Shown: positions 31,294 through 42,374 of the stretch, piece after piece
How positions within the stretch are numbered: position 1 is the first letter of the stretch
Layout of the letters: the number at the start of each line of letters is the position of its first letter
DNA from: Tupaia tana
Lineage: Eukaryota > Chordata > Mammalia > Scandentia > Tupaiidae
Direction: 5' to 3'
Length of the DNA stretch: 64,000 nucleotides
Assembly (NCBI GenBank): GCA_026018925.1
Contig: JAKSZU010000004.1
Location: 42,484,233-42,548,232, forward strand
The notes under the pieces: generated by a model
The model's database searches: none
Told to the model about the DNA's origin: nothing
What the model saw: the letters and a program-made list of their open reading frames with translations, nothing else
Position numbers and translations under genes: made by a program

Positions 31294-32135
31294 AGACAGA
31301 TTGGAGAAGGATGATGAAGAACTTTGAAACCTACTCTCTAGGGAAATCAGTGTCGTGTTAGGCAGTGGGAAAGGGGGTGGGGAGGCAGAAAGAGATCTGA
31401 ATTTTAGAGAACTCTGGTAAGATCTCTGGTAAGCAGAATATAGGATGAATTTGAGGGAAGCAAATGGGTATGGAATAAAGTCATTTTTTAAAAAGCACAT
31501 TTAACATAACATGAAGTACAAACTATGCATATAATAGTACTAATATTTTCAGTAGAAGAAGCAGAAAGTGGATAAGACCTGGAGGTGGGAAGTATGGCCT
31601 TTAGAATAGTAAAAAGAATTACTTATTGAAAACAGAACTGTCTCAATAAAAAATAGTGGGAAAAACGAGTAAAGGGAGTTTTAAGGAGACCACTACTAAT
31701 TTCATTGATAATAGGAAGTAACTCTAGGGCCCTGTGCAGTAAGTAACATGATTAAAATGATGTGTTGAGAAATTACATTTGAAAAAGTTAAGGGCTGGGA
31801 GAATTACTAGGAAATTAGTAATAGTTAGCAAGGCATAAGACTTTAAGAGAATGTAAATCAAAGTAATCTTAAGCAAAACACATTTATGAAGGTAATCTTT
31901 TACAGTGAGATCATGGAGATTAGAAAACCAAATGTGAAGACTCTGAATTAAATACAATTTTCAAATACATATATTAATATGTAGTCCATTACTGGGTAAA
32001 AAATGATTTTGTGTATTCAGTTATATGTGGAAATTGTGATTTTATTATTTCAGTATTAAGAACTATTTATGGGCTATTTCTCTCTGTAAAGGCACATTCT
32101 GTGATGGAAAAAATTGAGGTGGCATAAAGATCTGT
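31294..32135. other. Unassigned; 31560-31900 may be decayed L2
   Basis: A purine-rich style ('gataggaagtaactctagg', 'ttgaaaaagttaagggctgg') recalls L2 remnants in mammals, but I could not align it with confidence. Confidence 0.3.
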
Positions 32136-32139
32136 GTCC

Positions 32140-32285
32140 TTATTTTGCTTTTGACATTCACTAGTCACATGGCCTTCAGCAAATCCTATCACAAACGTAT
32201 ATATGTTCAAAGGAGTTAACAACTGCCTCATGTTGGGAGTTGCTGCAAGCATTAACTGAGATACTTTAGTAAAGATGCAATACAA
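32140..32285 (+). mobile_element. Probable MIR
   Basis: 'tagtcacatggccttcagca', then 'gcaagcattaactgagatac' fits the MIR order, but the central core is degraded. Confidence 0.5.
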
Positions 32286-32401
32286 CAGCTCGGGCTAGTG
32301 GGCGTTCACTAGGTCTCGTGCTCCATATCTTCTTCTTTTTCTACTACCTTATAGACCGTATTTTATTTCTTGCCTTGCTCCATAAAAATCAGGTATTTAT
32401 G

Positions 32402-32604
32402 CTGACTCAGCACTGTGGCACAGATGTAGCATAATGCTCTGAAATGCCAGAAGTAATGTGGAAGATCGAAGTTTAGTGAGCATGACTGGTACAAACATGA
32501 TCCTGACTGGCTGCGAAGACTTAGGGGAGGACTGCAGCATGAGACCCTGTTGAGGATGCTTTCTCTTGATCTCTCTCATGAAATAAATAAACTTTTGAAA
32601 ATTA
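32402..32604 (+). mobile_element. SX SINE
   Basis: Head 'cagcactgtggcacagatgt', body 'gaagatcgaagtttagtgag', 'atgagaccctgttgaggatg', then 'ctttctcttgatctctctca' and an AAATAAATAAAC tail. The order is the same as at 8088 and the reverse of 33795 and 38018. Confidence 0.65.
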
Positions 32605-32904
32605 GCTGTGAATGAAATGTCTGATAATGTATTATTATTGTCCATCAATTTCTCTGATAAACACAAAATTCCTACCTTTACTAAGTGATCTATTCAGTAA
32701 GACATCTAAGGAATTTCTATTACTTTCCTAGTTAAAGTTTAATGCTACTTAAAAGTATTATTCTTGATATGTCACACATACATTGTTTGCAGTAAATCAC
32801 AAATTAAATAATTATCCAATTAAACATTTAATCCTTTAGAAACAAGCAATTTCTACATATTTCTTTCTGCAGTATGAGTTGAGATGCTAAAAATTTGATC
32901 TATG
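32605..32904. other. Single-copy AT-rich DNA
   Basis: Nothing recognised. Confidence 0.35.
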
Positions 32905-32905
32905 A

Positions 32906-33128
32906 GGTCCAGCAGATGGTGCGGCAGTTAACATCACTGGACTCCCACATGGTCAACCACAGTTCGAGTCTCACACTGGGTACATGCACGTTTGTGCCCA
33001 AGATCCCAGGAGGAATATGGAAGAAAAAGGATTGGGGCATGGCCACTCCCCCCCAGGGGATGATTTCTCACTTTCCCTCTCACTGTCTGTCTCTGGTGAG
33101 CACGCACACCCTAAGGAAAAAGTCTTAA
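32906..33128 (+). mobile_element. tS-L SINE with shortened head-body junction
   Basis: Head 'aggtccagcagatggtgcgg', B box 'agttcgagtct', then directly 'cacactgggtacatgcacgt'; the 'ggtggcttaaactc' segment is missing. C/G block CCCCCCCCAGGGG. Confidence 0.9.
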
Positions 33129-33141
33129 AAATTTTGTTTTG

Positions 33142-33388
33142 GGGAACCAGCAGTTAGCGTAATGGCTGTCGCTGGACTCCCATGTAGTCGACTGAGGTTC
33201 GAGTCCCAGACCCAGTGGCTTAAACTCACGCTAGGTGCATGTGCGTGCGTGCCCAAGATCCCGAGAGGAGAGAGGAGGAGAAGGGACTGCAGCATGGCCA
33301 TGCCCCCTAGGGGGTGATTTCTCCCTTCTGTTTCTCTGGTCTCTGTCTTTCTGGCGAGCACATGCGCCCTATAGCAAAAACCTCTCCA
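33142..33388 (+). mobile_element. tS-L SINE, adjacent to the previous copy
   Basis: Full-length. B box 'ggttcgagtcc' intact; 'ggctgtcgctgg' lacks the usual 'tat'. It lies only about 14 bp beyond the previous SINE's tail. Followed by T-rich DNA rather than a clear A tail. Confidence 0.93.
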
Positions 33389-33742
33389 AATTTTTTTTTT
33401 TTTATTTTGACTTGTGATATGAAAAATTTAAACTACAAAACATGAGTTAATAGTCATTTACATATATGTAAGTGTGCCTCATTTAATTTTTACTCTTAGA
33501 CTTTATGTGCTAAACGTAATTGGCAGAGATTAGATCTGTTCTGTTCATTGAACTAAATCCCAGTCTCTGCAACATAGTTACTCAATAAACATCTCGTCAC
33601 TGATTCTAGGTCACTATAATAGATAAGAGTTTTTATTCCTTCATTCATTAGCTCTTTACTGAACTTCTGAGGGACTTACTAATCTCTATTACCATAAACT
33701 TATAATTTACACATGATACTATATAAAAAACTGCTTATATTA
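33389..33742. other. Single-copy AT-rich DNA
   Basis: Nothing recognised. Confidence 0.35.
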
Positions 33743-34185
33743 ATAAGAGCTAACATTTCTCGAGCACTTCTATTCCAAAGACTGTCTAAATATTTTATTT
33801 ATTTTTAAGTTTTTATTTATTCAGAAAGGGAGAGAAATAGAGAGATAGCACCCCCAGCAGGATCTTGACACCTTGATCCACCCTCAGCTTTACCCAGTTT
33901 GGATTATAGGCATGTAGGGCTCAACACAATCAGACTAGAACTGGCAATCTTCCTGTGTGAGTCAGCCTCACAGAGCACTGTGTTTTACTGCTGCACCACC
34001 ATCTGGCCCTTTCTCATACTTAAAATGTATTTAATTCTCACCTCAAAGCTATATAATACTTGATTATTTGCATTCGTCTGATAAGTAATTCAAAGCATAG
34101 ATGGGTTCATCGTATTGCCCAAGGTCACTGAAATTAATACATGATAAAATTGAGATCTGAACCCAGCCTCATTCTCAAGTCTACC
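33743..34185 (-). mobile_element. MIR, antisense, split by an SX SINE
   Basis: The left part 'agctaacatttctcgagcac' then 'aaagactgtctaaatatttt' and the right part 'ttgcccaaggtcactgaaat', 'gagatctgaacccagcc' are the two sides of an antisense MIR; 33795-34012 is the insertion. Confidence 0.75.
33795..34012 (-). mobile_element. SX SINE, antisense, inside a MIR
   Basis: Tail complement 'tttatttttaagttttta', 'gaaagggagagaaatagaga', then 'gcacccccagcaggatcttg', 'gatccaccctcagctttacc', 'tcctgtgtgagtcagcctca', ending 'ccaccatctggccctt'. This is the clearest SX copy in the window. Confidence 0.75.
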
Positions 34186-34548
34186 TTACACTATGCACAG
34201 TGTTATATATACACTATGCACAGTCTCCATATAGCTATGGAGAAAAGGAAAACCAAGTCTTCTTGGAGGCAAAACTAAAGGATTTATACTTATCCCACAT
34301 TGTTATTAAGTTCCCTGGATATAAAAGTAGGTCTTATAAAGTAAGATTTCAAATATCTAAAAACATCAAGTATTGCTTTTATTTTATTTATTCTTTATTT
34401 GAAAAGTAAATTAATTTACTAAAAGTAAATTAATTGTACTCATTAATCATGACTTTATATCAGAGAAGTTTAATTTATTAAACTTTAAATTAAGGACAGA
34501 ATTAAAATTGATAAAAAATTAAATAACATGCACAATTTAATTTTAATA
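34186..34548. other. AT-rich DNA
   Basis: Nothing recognised. Confidence 0.35.
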
Positions 34549-34802
34549 AATCTTTTTTGAGAGGTTTTGCTATAAGGCGTGTGCGCTTGCCAGAAAGACA
34601 GAGAGAGAGAGAGACAGAAAGCAAGAAATCACCCCCCAGGGGTGATGGCCACGCCGCAATCCCTTCTCCTCCATTCTCCTCTTGAGATCTTGGGTACGCA
34701 TGCGCGCACCCAGCATGTTTAAGCCATTGGGTGTGGGACTCAAATCGCAGTCAACTACATTGGGAGTCCAGCGATGTAGCCATTACGCCATCTGCTGGTC
34801 CC
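34549..34802 (-). mobile_element. tS-L SINE, antisense
   Basis: 'tttttgagaggttttgctat', GA tract, CCCCCCAGGGGTG block, body, head ending 'cgccatctgctggtccc'. Sense B box 'gatttgagtcc'. Confidence 0.93.
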
Positions 34803-36180
34803 AATTTTGATATATATTAAATATTTCTATATCTTTTTAAATATGACTGATACTTAGAATTATATTTAATGATTCAGTTGTATTAATCAAGGTAAGTCAT
34901 AAAACCATTCAAATGATTTTCTGCACACTATAATGGTACACTTCTCATCTCAATTAAAATCACTAAATGTGTTCTTACAAACGTCTCACTTAAAAAGACT
35001 ACTTCAATTTCTTAGAAAGATAAGTCTCTAATGTTAGAGGATGAATAAGTTTCAACTTCCTCTTCTGTAAAATTGGAAAGCAAAAATAATATGTATCTCA
35101 CAGAATTGTTTAAAGATTAAGTAATCTGGAATTTTAAGAATTCTGTTTTATTTTACCATTTGACTTTGTGGCTGGATCTGTCACAATCACAAGCCCAAGC
35201 AGTCCTGGTAATAGGTATATGTCTTAAATAATGCTATTTTTCTTATTAACAGTACAAAAACAAAATCCATAAATTGAGTACAGTTACAACAATCTAGAAG
35301 AAAGTAGTCTGTGCTGTGCATAAATTTACTAGATTATAACAACTACAATTATTAACTCATTACCTAATTATGTGCAATAAGAATCTAAAATATATTATAT
35401 TCTCTTTTATGCCACTTCAAATTATTTCTAAAATAAGCATATTAAATTCTGTATATCATGAAGTCTGGATAAATATTAATGTGTTATTAGAAGAGACTCA
35501 ATCAAAGTTTTTAATTTAAATTTGAATTAGACATTAAATTCTCTTTGTTTTAGGTTAATAGGTGATTTATAGAGAAAGCTAGATTTATCCTTTCAGATTT
35601 ATCTAAGAATAGCATCTTAATCTGATTTTCCAGAGACACCATATTTAGTCCCTGATCCCAGGTTAATTCTATGTCTCATTAATTATTTATTTTATTCAGC
35701 ATTCTTGTTTTGATAATAATGTGTGGCAAAGAACTTCTTTTTTCAATATTCATGTTATTTCCCTATTTACTTATATTCAAAAACATATATTACAGGATAT
35801 AAAAAGGAATACTATATCTAGGCTGCTACAAATGCCTTAATTTTTTTCATATTAATTGTGATATTTATACCTTTTGGAACTTCATATCTCTGAAGTAATA
35901 TGCCTTTGGTTAACTATTCAGAAGATTGAGAAACATCAGATCTTTCAGATTAACAAACCTTTTTTCAGCTATTTTATATAGCATGATACATGATTCAGAA
36001 ATTTTCTAAATAGCAATATGAAGTCAAATACATTTCTCGACATACATATATGTGTACATATTGAGGTAGATAGAGATATATCGGTACACCTCTCTAAATA
36101 TATATGAAAGCAAAATACTGGAAAAACTGGTTGTTTAATCCATCTTCTCTCTCACATTGCCAATGTTACCAGTTGAGAAT
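34803..36180. other. Long single-copy AT-rich tract
   Basis: No repeat, RNA or coding signal recognised in about 1.4 kb, one of the longest uninterrupted stretches in the window. Confidence 0.35.
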
Positions 36181-36184
36181 TGTA

Positions 36185-36865
36185 CATATAGGCAGCTATT
36201 ATTATTTGTGGTACTTATGTTCTATAGTCACTGCAAACACTGAATTTGCAAATACTGAACCACTGCTCGAAGGGGAAATACAAGGTTAGGTTCCCTTATT
36301 TTTACTATTTCCTGTTAGCTTCTGTATCTCTGGTCACATTTTTTTTAAATCTATCAACACATAATCTTATTTTATGCATGTTTCTGTTTACAAACACCTT
36401 TAAACATTACTGAGTCATTAAACTGAACTTATGGCCAACATTACTGTCTGCCTGAATGAAGCTTACTACATGCATTTTCTACATAAGACACACAATAGCC
36501 TTCTTATGCTGAGGCACACTAGACATGAACTTCAGCATTATGCTTGGGGCCACTTTAAACAGTGAAACCACCAAGAAAAAGTGGACAATGTGAAAATGTA
36601 GCATTAAATGGACTGCAAAAAAGGATACTTCTTTATATTAATAGAATGAAAGCTGAAACAAGAAGACAAGAGCACTGTCTTATTTGACCTCGGATGGAAA
36701 CGAGAGCCGATCACTCAAATTTCTTGCTGCTCTTTACACATCCATGAAAGAACCATAAGTATTGATTTTGGAGTCACAAGTGAAGTATAGTAACTTCGCA
36801 AACATGAAACCCACAAATAAGTACTAATTTTATATTGTCAGAATTAACATGCTGGATCACAAGTT
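36185..36865. repeat. Ancient mammalian interspersed repeat
   Basis: 'acttatgttctatagtcact', 'ctgaaccactgctcgaaggg', 'acaaggttaggttcccttat', 'cttcagcattatgcttgggg' and 'gaaagctgaaacaagaagac' follow in order a repeat consensus I recall from mammalian genomes but cannot name. It is not L1, MIR, MaLR or a tRNA SINE. About 680 bp with no open frame. Confidence 0.55.
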
Positions 36866-37164
36866 CAACCAATTTTCCATTTGGTTGAGTAAAAATGTTT
36901 AGTAAAAGTTTTACATATTTATTCAGTAATGCAACTAAAATTTATTAAAGAAATGTGTAAGACTAAAAGGATTACAGTAGTATTTCTATTAGTATAGTCT
37001 AGTACTATCAGGAAAAGAGGTTCTTCCAATATCATGTTCTATTCAACTTCTGAGTCAGTGGCACAGTGGCACCACTAAAACTAAACGCATGCAGCATATT
37101 TTAATGTAATACGGTATCGATTCACATCTTTATATTTAGGCAAACAGTCACGTAGGCATCAATA

Positions 37165-37437
37165 TTTTTTCTTTTTCTTTTCTTTTTTTCTTTCTTTTTG
37201 CTATAGATTATGTGCACTTGCCATCAAGAGAGACAGACAGAGAGAGAGAGAGAGAGAGAGAGAAAATGAGAAAGTACCTGCAGGGGGGATGACCATGCTT
37301 CAATCCTTTCTCCTTTAGAGATTTTGGACACGTATACACACGCACTTAGTGCATTTTTCAAGCTGCCAGTCGGACTCCTACCTCATGGTCAGCCACGTGA
37401 AATCATGCCGCCCCAACCGCCATGCTACTGGCTGCAG
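37165..37437 (-). mobile_element. tS-L SINE, antisense, old, with (GA)n expansion
   Basis: CT/T-rich tail complement, 'ttttgctatagattatgtgc', (GA)n at 37229-37262, body, diverged head to 'catgctactggctgc'. Part of the B box and the head-body junction are rearranged. Confidence 0.82.
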
Positions 37438-37829
37438 GATCAACTTTTAAATCATATAATTACAAACTAACACAGAAGAATGAAACTTGCTTCTAAGAAA
37501 ATAAAATGTTTGCTATTCTCTTAGAATACCCAAACATTAATTCTAAATACTAGGAGAAATACTTAAATGAGAGAAATATTTCAACTTGGCAAGAAAGTCT
37601 GCATATACAGTGCTAAAATATAATAAAAATTAATGATTCATTTCAACAAAATTGCTAAGTAAATTGTCCCTAAACACAAAACTAACTACAAATTCTGAAC
37701 TTCTAATACATTTTGAAAACTAAATTTTACAACTTAACACTCTTCAACCTAATTTTCAATAATCATTGACATAAAAGCTCCATGTTATAAAAACTTAACT
37801 CCTAAACGCAGGTAAGGTAATAAGTCATG
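37438..37829. other. AT-rich DNA
   Basis: Nothing recognised. Confidence 0.35.
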
Positions 37830-37831
37830 TA

Positions 37832-38006
37832 GGCCTAGCAGTAGTGGCCAGAGGTAAGGGAATTTTCTACAATGCTGGACAACATGGTCTGGATCCTGTT
37901 TGACCTGAAACATGTTGAATGCAGAAGTTAGAGATGTGAGGGTCTGTAGCATGATGAAATTCTGTTAATGGAGGCCATTTTTCTTTCTCTTTCATAGAAG
38001 AAATAA
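37832..38006 (+). mobile_element. SX SINE, diverged
   Basis: 'ggcctagcagtagtggccag' head, 'ggtctggatcctgtttgacc' body, 'gtctgtagcatgatgaaatt', CT-rich end. The orientation is opposite to the SX copy immediately downstream. Confidence 0.5.
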
Positions 38007-38017
38007 GCCATACAAGG

Positions 38018-38232
38018 TATTATTTAAGTTTATTTCTTTCTTCATGATAGAGAAAGGAAGAGAGAGAAAGACAAGCATCCTCAGCAAGGTCTCAAGCCAT
38101 GATCCCACCCCAGCTTTTAGCCATCCAAGATCTTACATAAGTGTGTACAGGTAGACCAGAGAACTGTGATTGTCTTGATGCATTCAACATTGCTTGAGAA
38201 GTACATTATGGCTCTGCCACCAAGCAGAACTA
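38018..38232 (-). mobile_element. SX SINE, antisense
   Basis: 'tttaagtttatttctttctt' tail complement, GA tract, 'caagcatcctcagcaaggtc', 'atcccaccccagcttttagc', ending 'ggctctgccaccaagc'. It makes an inverted pair with 37832-38006. Confidence 0.65.
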
Positions 38233-38794
38233 AGTCATATAAACTTAATACACATTTTAAAACAAACAAACAAACAAAAAACAAAGTATCTATTATTTAC
38301 TATAATACTAACATTCATACCAGCATTTGTCATTAGTACTTTCTCCCTTAAAATACTGGCATTTGTTGTCACAAAGAGATAAATTAGAATTATGCTATTA
38401 TGAGTTATGCTATTATAGAAAGTATCTTCTCCCATTCAATGAAACCAAATTGATTTTATCTGTCCATTGTCCATTTGCAATATCCTACACTAATAATCCT
38501 ACTTTTGCTCTTTCTCTTTCTTTTGCTTTCTCTTCTTTCATTACCTTCTAAAATATTATCCTGACAACCCAAACTATTGCCATTTGTTTGTACAAATGAG
38601 TTTTAAACATCCCTTTATGATTGTGTCCTTGTTTAGTTTTGAAGCCCCATCGCTTGATATGCCTCCTCCATATTATGCCGTAACTATAATGTAGTAATTC
38701 TAATTCATCCCAAATCATGCTTTGTTGTATTCCTCCATGCCTTACATCCATATTTCAAAATTCTTTTTCCTTTAGTCTACCTAAAGAACTCATT
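38233..38794. other. Single-copy DNA
   Basis: Short frames on both strands overlap here, without any support as coding sequence. Confidence 0.35.
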
Positions 38795-39548
38795 TACCTT
38801 TTTTCTCTTTAATTTTTTATTTCAATTTCTTTTATACATTCAATCATGTGTTACTTAGCTTGCAAAGTGAATATTCAATATGTGTACATTTCTCACCAGT
38901 CCAGTTAACAATACTATAAAGTTATCTTCAATACATAATTAACCATTTTTTTGTCCCATAAATGACTTGCCTCTCTATTTTTCTCCTTAATGACCTTCCT
39001 CAGATTCTATTCCTTCATCCACCCCTTCCCACACTGTATCTAGTATTCACCATCATTTACTATGTTTCTACATACTTTAGTCATTCAGTTGTGGCCATAG
39101 AGTGAAGACCCTCAGTATATATTAATTGGAGACATACAATGTCTCTCCTTCAGAGCCTGGCTTGCTTCAGTCAGCAGTAAAGCTTCCATATTTATCCACA
39201 TTTTGTCAAAAGCCAGGGTCTTGTTTTTTATGGATGAGTAGTATTCCATAGAGTATATGTACCACATTTTTTCAATCCATTCATCTCTTCATGAGCATTC
39301 AGGTTGGTTCCATGTCTTAGCAATTGTGAATAATGCCACAATAAATATCAATGTGCAAGCACTTTTCCGATTAAGAATTCTTCTGTCCTTTGGGTATATA
39401 CCAAGGAATGTGATTGCTGGATCATATGGTAGTTCTATTTGTAGATGTTTGTGAATCTCCAAATTGTTCTCCACAGTGGCTGGACCAATTTACATTCCCA
39501 CCAGCAGTGTAGGAGAGTTCCCCTTTCACCACGCCCCCACGAGCACTT

Positions 39549-39580
<32 letters not shown>

Positions 39581-39605
39581 TATCTTAGTCATTCTGATTG
39601 GAGTT
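38795..39605 (-). mobile_element. L1 3' end: 3' UTR and C-terminal ORF2, antisense
   Basis: The minus strand carries the last part of L1 ORF2. The frame at 39289-39474 contains YDPAITFLGIYPKDRRIL and FTIAKTWNQPE, the conserved C-terminal ORF2 motif region. On the plus strand, 'agtattccatagagtatatg' and 'tggaccaatttacattccca' are the matching antisense words. 38795-39100 is probably the 3' UTR. A (TTTA)n microsatellite sits at 39545-39582. The match ends at the hairpin beginning at 39606. Confidence 0.92.
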
Positions 39606-39683
39606 AAAATGCTTCGGTTGATTTAAAAGTAAGTGATATCTCATTGTGGATATCACTTACTTTTAAATCAGCCGAAGCATTTT
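39606..39683. repeat. Near-perfect 78-nt hairpin (35-bp arms, 8-nt loop)
   Basis: Arm 1 is 39606-39640 and arm 2 is 39649-39683, loop 'tcattgtg'. The arms are complementary at 34 of 35 positions. The one exception would be a G-U pair in RNA. The loop and the inner 'gatatc' resemble the L1 antisense wording expected here; the outer arms do not. Confidence 0.95.
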
Positions 39684-39781
39684 TGAAGCTTTGAATGCTT
39701 TGAGAAAAACATTATTTATTTTTGCTATTTCTAGACTCATTTTAATTGTAATTTCTGATTTACACATAATTGCTGTACATC
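39684..39781. other. Possible L1-derived remainder after the hairpin
   Basis: 'ttgaatgctttgagaaaaac' has no clear match. It lies between the hairpin and the next SINE. Confidence 0.3.
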
Positions 39782-40034
39782 CTTTTTATTTTTTAGAGGC
39801 TCTTGCTATGGGGGGGTGTGTGCTTGTCATAGAGAGACAGAGACAAAGACAGTGAGAGAGAAAGTAAGAAATCATTTCCCCAGAGGGGATGGTCACACCA
39901 CCACCATCCCCTCTACTCCATTAGCCTCCTGAGATCTTGGGCAAGCACACCTGTCATGAGTTTCAAGCCACTCAGACCACCGCCGGCCATGTGAGAGTCC
40001 ACTGACGTAACTACTACATCATCTGCTGAGCTCT
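39782..40034 (-). mobile_element. tS-L SINE, antisense
   Basis: 'tttttagaggctcttgctat', a 7-G run, GA tract, 'ttccccagaggggatgg' block, body, head ending 'catcatctgctgagctc'. Imperfect TSD 'tgtacatc(c)ttt' on both sides. Confidence 0.88.
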
Positions 40035-40134
40035 GATGTACATCTTTATCGTTTGTCTGTCATTTCCTTTATTACAGAACAGTAAGTGTCCAAGTAGAGT
40101 ATCTTAATTAATAATATAATTTGTTTCTTTTTTT

Positions 40135-41400
40135 TCTTTTGGTAACTTTGTATAAGTTTTAATATAACTGCAAACATACAGAGAAGTTGCAGGAAATCCC
40201 AAAGAACTCCTATATATCCTTTATCCAAATTTACCAGGTATTTACATATTGCCTTATTTTCTTTGCTTTATCTTTATTTATATGTGGCATTTTCTAAATC
40301 ATTTGAGAGTAGGTCTCAGATTGTATACTCCGTTACCCTGGAAACTTCAGTATGCCTTTCCTTTAGAACAATGACCTTCTCTTATATGAGGTAAGTACAG
40401 TTGTCAGTTATCAAAATCAGGAAGTTTAATGCTGAAGTAGTACTGTTATCTAACCCATGGTCCATGTTTAAGTTGTGTCGCTTGTCCCAACAATATCCTT
40501 TGTAGCGGTTCTCTTTTTCTTTAGGTGAGAACATGTTACACTGATTGGTAACACATGACTGCCTGTGTCTCTCCAATGCAGAAGAGCTCCTCAACTTTCT
40601 TGTCTTTGATTTTCATGATGTTTCAGCATACAGGCTAGTTGGCCCTCAAACTAGATTTGTCTGACAGTTCCACACACTTAGATTAATTAGGCTTTTGCAT
40701 TCTGGACAAAAGCATCACAGAAATGTGTCCTTAGTGCATCTGAGGTCAACCTGTGGTGTCAGCTGGTCCTGTTCATATTGGAGTGAACTCTCACACTTGG
40801 TTATGTTGATGGCTGCCCGGTTCATTTAATGGTTAAATTTACTATTTTGTTGTAATTTGTGGGGAGATACTTTGAGATCATGTTCCTTATCCACTAGTTA
40901 AAGCATCAGTTGATGGCTGGCCTTGCCTGAATTGGTTATTGATATGATGTTTGACCAGTGTGGTTTTCTAAACCCATAATGTCTTCTTGTTTATTGATTA
41001 GTGTTCTTCTAAAGAAAAGCATCCCTTCAGTTCCAAGAGATTGGATTGATGTTATTTTGATTCTCAAACTGCCCCAAATTTATAGCAGGTTCCTATGCCT
41101 TTTTTAAGTTGTCCTCATCGTTTTTTTTTAACATTTTCATACTTTCTGGTTTAAAAAGGCAACCCAGGCTCACTCACCTTGTATCTTCCTTGGCCCAACA
41201 CTGGAACCAGCCATTTCTCTGGAGGTTTTGATTCCTTTTCATGGAGGATGGTTTTAGAAACCCAGGTCTGGGTGCTGATGCTCACTGCTGCTGGAGCATC
41301 GAGGTTGTCAGCAGGAAGAGCAAATACAAAAGAGTAAATACAGAGAGAAAGAGAGAGAGAGAGATGGAAATACTTAAGTGCCTCCATGTCAAGGATCTTG
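40135..41400. mobile_element. L1M-like non-coding region (ancient L1)
   Basis: A long run of ordered matches to a remembered ancient mammalian L1 non-coding segment: 'atttgagagtaggtctcaga', 'gttatcaaaatcaggaagtt', 'acaatatcctttgtagcggt', 'ggggagatactttgagatca', 'ctggaaccagccatttctct', 'gatggttttagaaacccagg'. No transposon coding frame. The 95-codon frame at 41151-41438 lies in this repeat and is not an exon. Orientation was not settled. Confidence 0.7.
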
Positions 41401-41967
41401 TCTTTCACCATAGAGATCTCCACTCCTACACTACACAATGCTGTCGGATTGTCGCTGCAGGTTTACCGCCAGGTGTTTGGTGAGTCCACTGCACTGAATC
41501 TCCCTCCATAGCTGTGATGAAAAGCCATTGATTTTTAGGCTTCTCAGGAACACACAATAATTAAGTAAATGACTGAAGTGGACAACTATCTACATTTTCT
41601 CAACAGCAATGGGTTCACAGGGGCTTTTCTGTATTGTTGGAAGAGTTGAATGTGGTAACCAAGAGGCAGGCAGTCCTGGCCCAACAGAAGATAGTTCCTG
41701 TCTAGTTCAGGCAATATAATTTATTTTGAGGTATTTATTTTGTAAACCAAATAGCTAGCACAATGCTTATCACAAGGCAGATGACTAATAATTGTGTGCT
41801 GAGTGACAAAATAAAATTAAAAGGACGTTTTGTCCACTTCCTATCCACTATCAATTTGGTTTAATACAAAACAGCAGTAGTGTGATGATTCTCCATGCTA
41901 CTAAAAACTCATTAGTAATAGAGAAAGTAGGAAATTATTATTATATATATTAGCAAAACCCACATTT
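41401..41967. other. Single-copy DNA
   Basis: Nothing recognised. Confidence 0.35.
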
Positions 41968-42111
41968 TTCCTTCATATTACATAAAACTTAACATTCGAA
42001 TTGAAGTTTAAATTGGATTGAGTTTGAATAAGGAGATAAAAGGAGAAGACAGATGTAGTTCCAGACAAAATAGAAAAGGTTATTTATGAAAAGGGAATAA
42101 TACTTTGCCTG
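41968..42111 (+). repeat. Unidentified ~145-bp dispersed repeat, copy C
   Basis: From 'ttccttcatattacataaaa' to 'aatactttgcctg'. It matches 47551-47690 at high identity, including 'tttaaattggattgagttt'. No match to families I know, no clear TSD, no A tail. Confidence 0.7.
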
Positions 42112-42374
42112 GAAAGAAAAGAGTCAGAAAATTCAGATAAGTTGCCCTTTATGAAATAACAAGTGACTTATCCAGGGAAATTTAGATGTTTCCAAGTGAT
42201 AATGCCTTATTCATTAGAACAGCTACACATTAAACTGGACTTCATTAAGTATTTATATTTTTATAGGTAATTAAGCTCAAATACCCCAGATGCTTTGAGT
42301 TCTGATGTTATAACTTATTATGGTGGGATATAGTTTAACATATTTAGAGAAATTAAAAGAGTGCACACCTACTA

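Noticed and set aside
31048..31500. 150-codon minus-strand frame, the longest in the window
   Set aside because: The C-terminal half is an antisense SINE and a poly-F stretch from its A tail; the N-terminal part shows no recognisable domain.
41151..41438. Exon-like block with balanced composition
   Set aside because: The wording follows an ancient L1 non-coding segment over more than 1 kb, so the apparent frame is repeat DNA.
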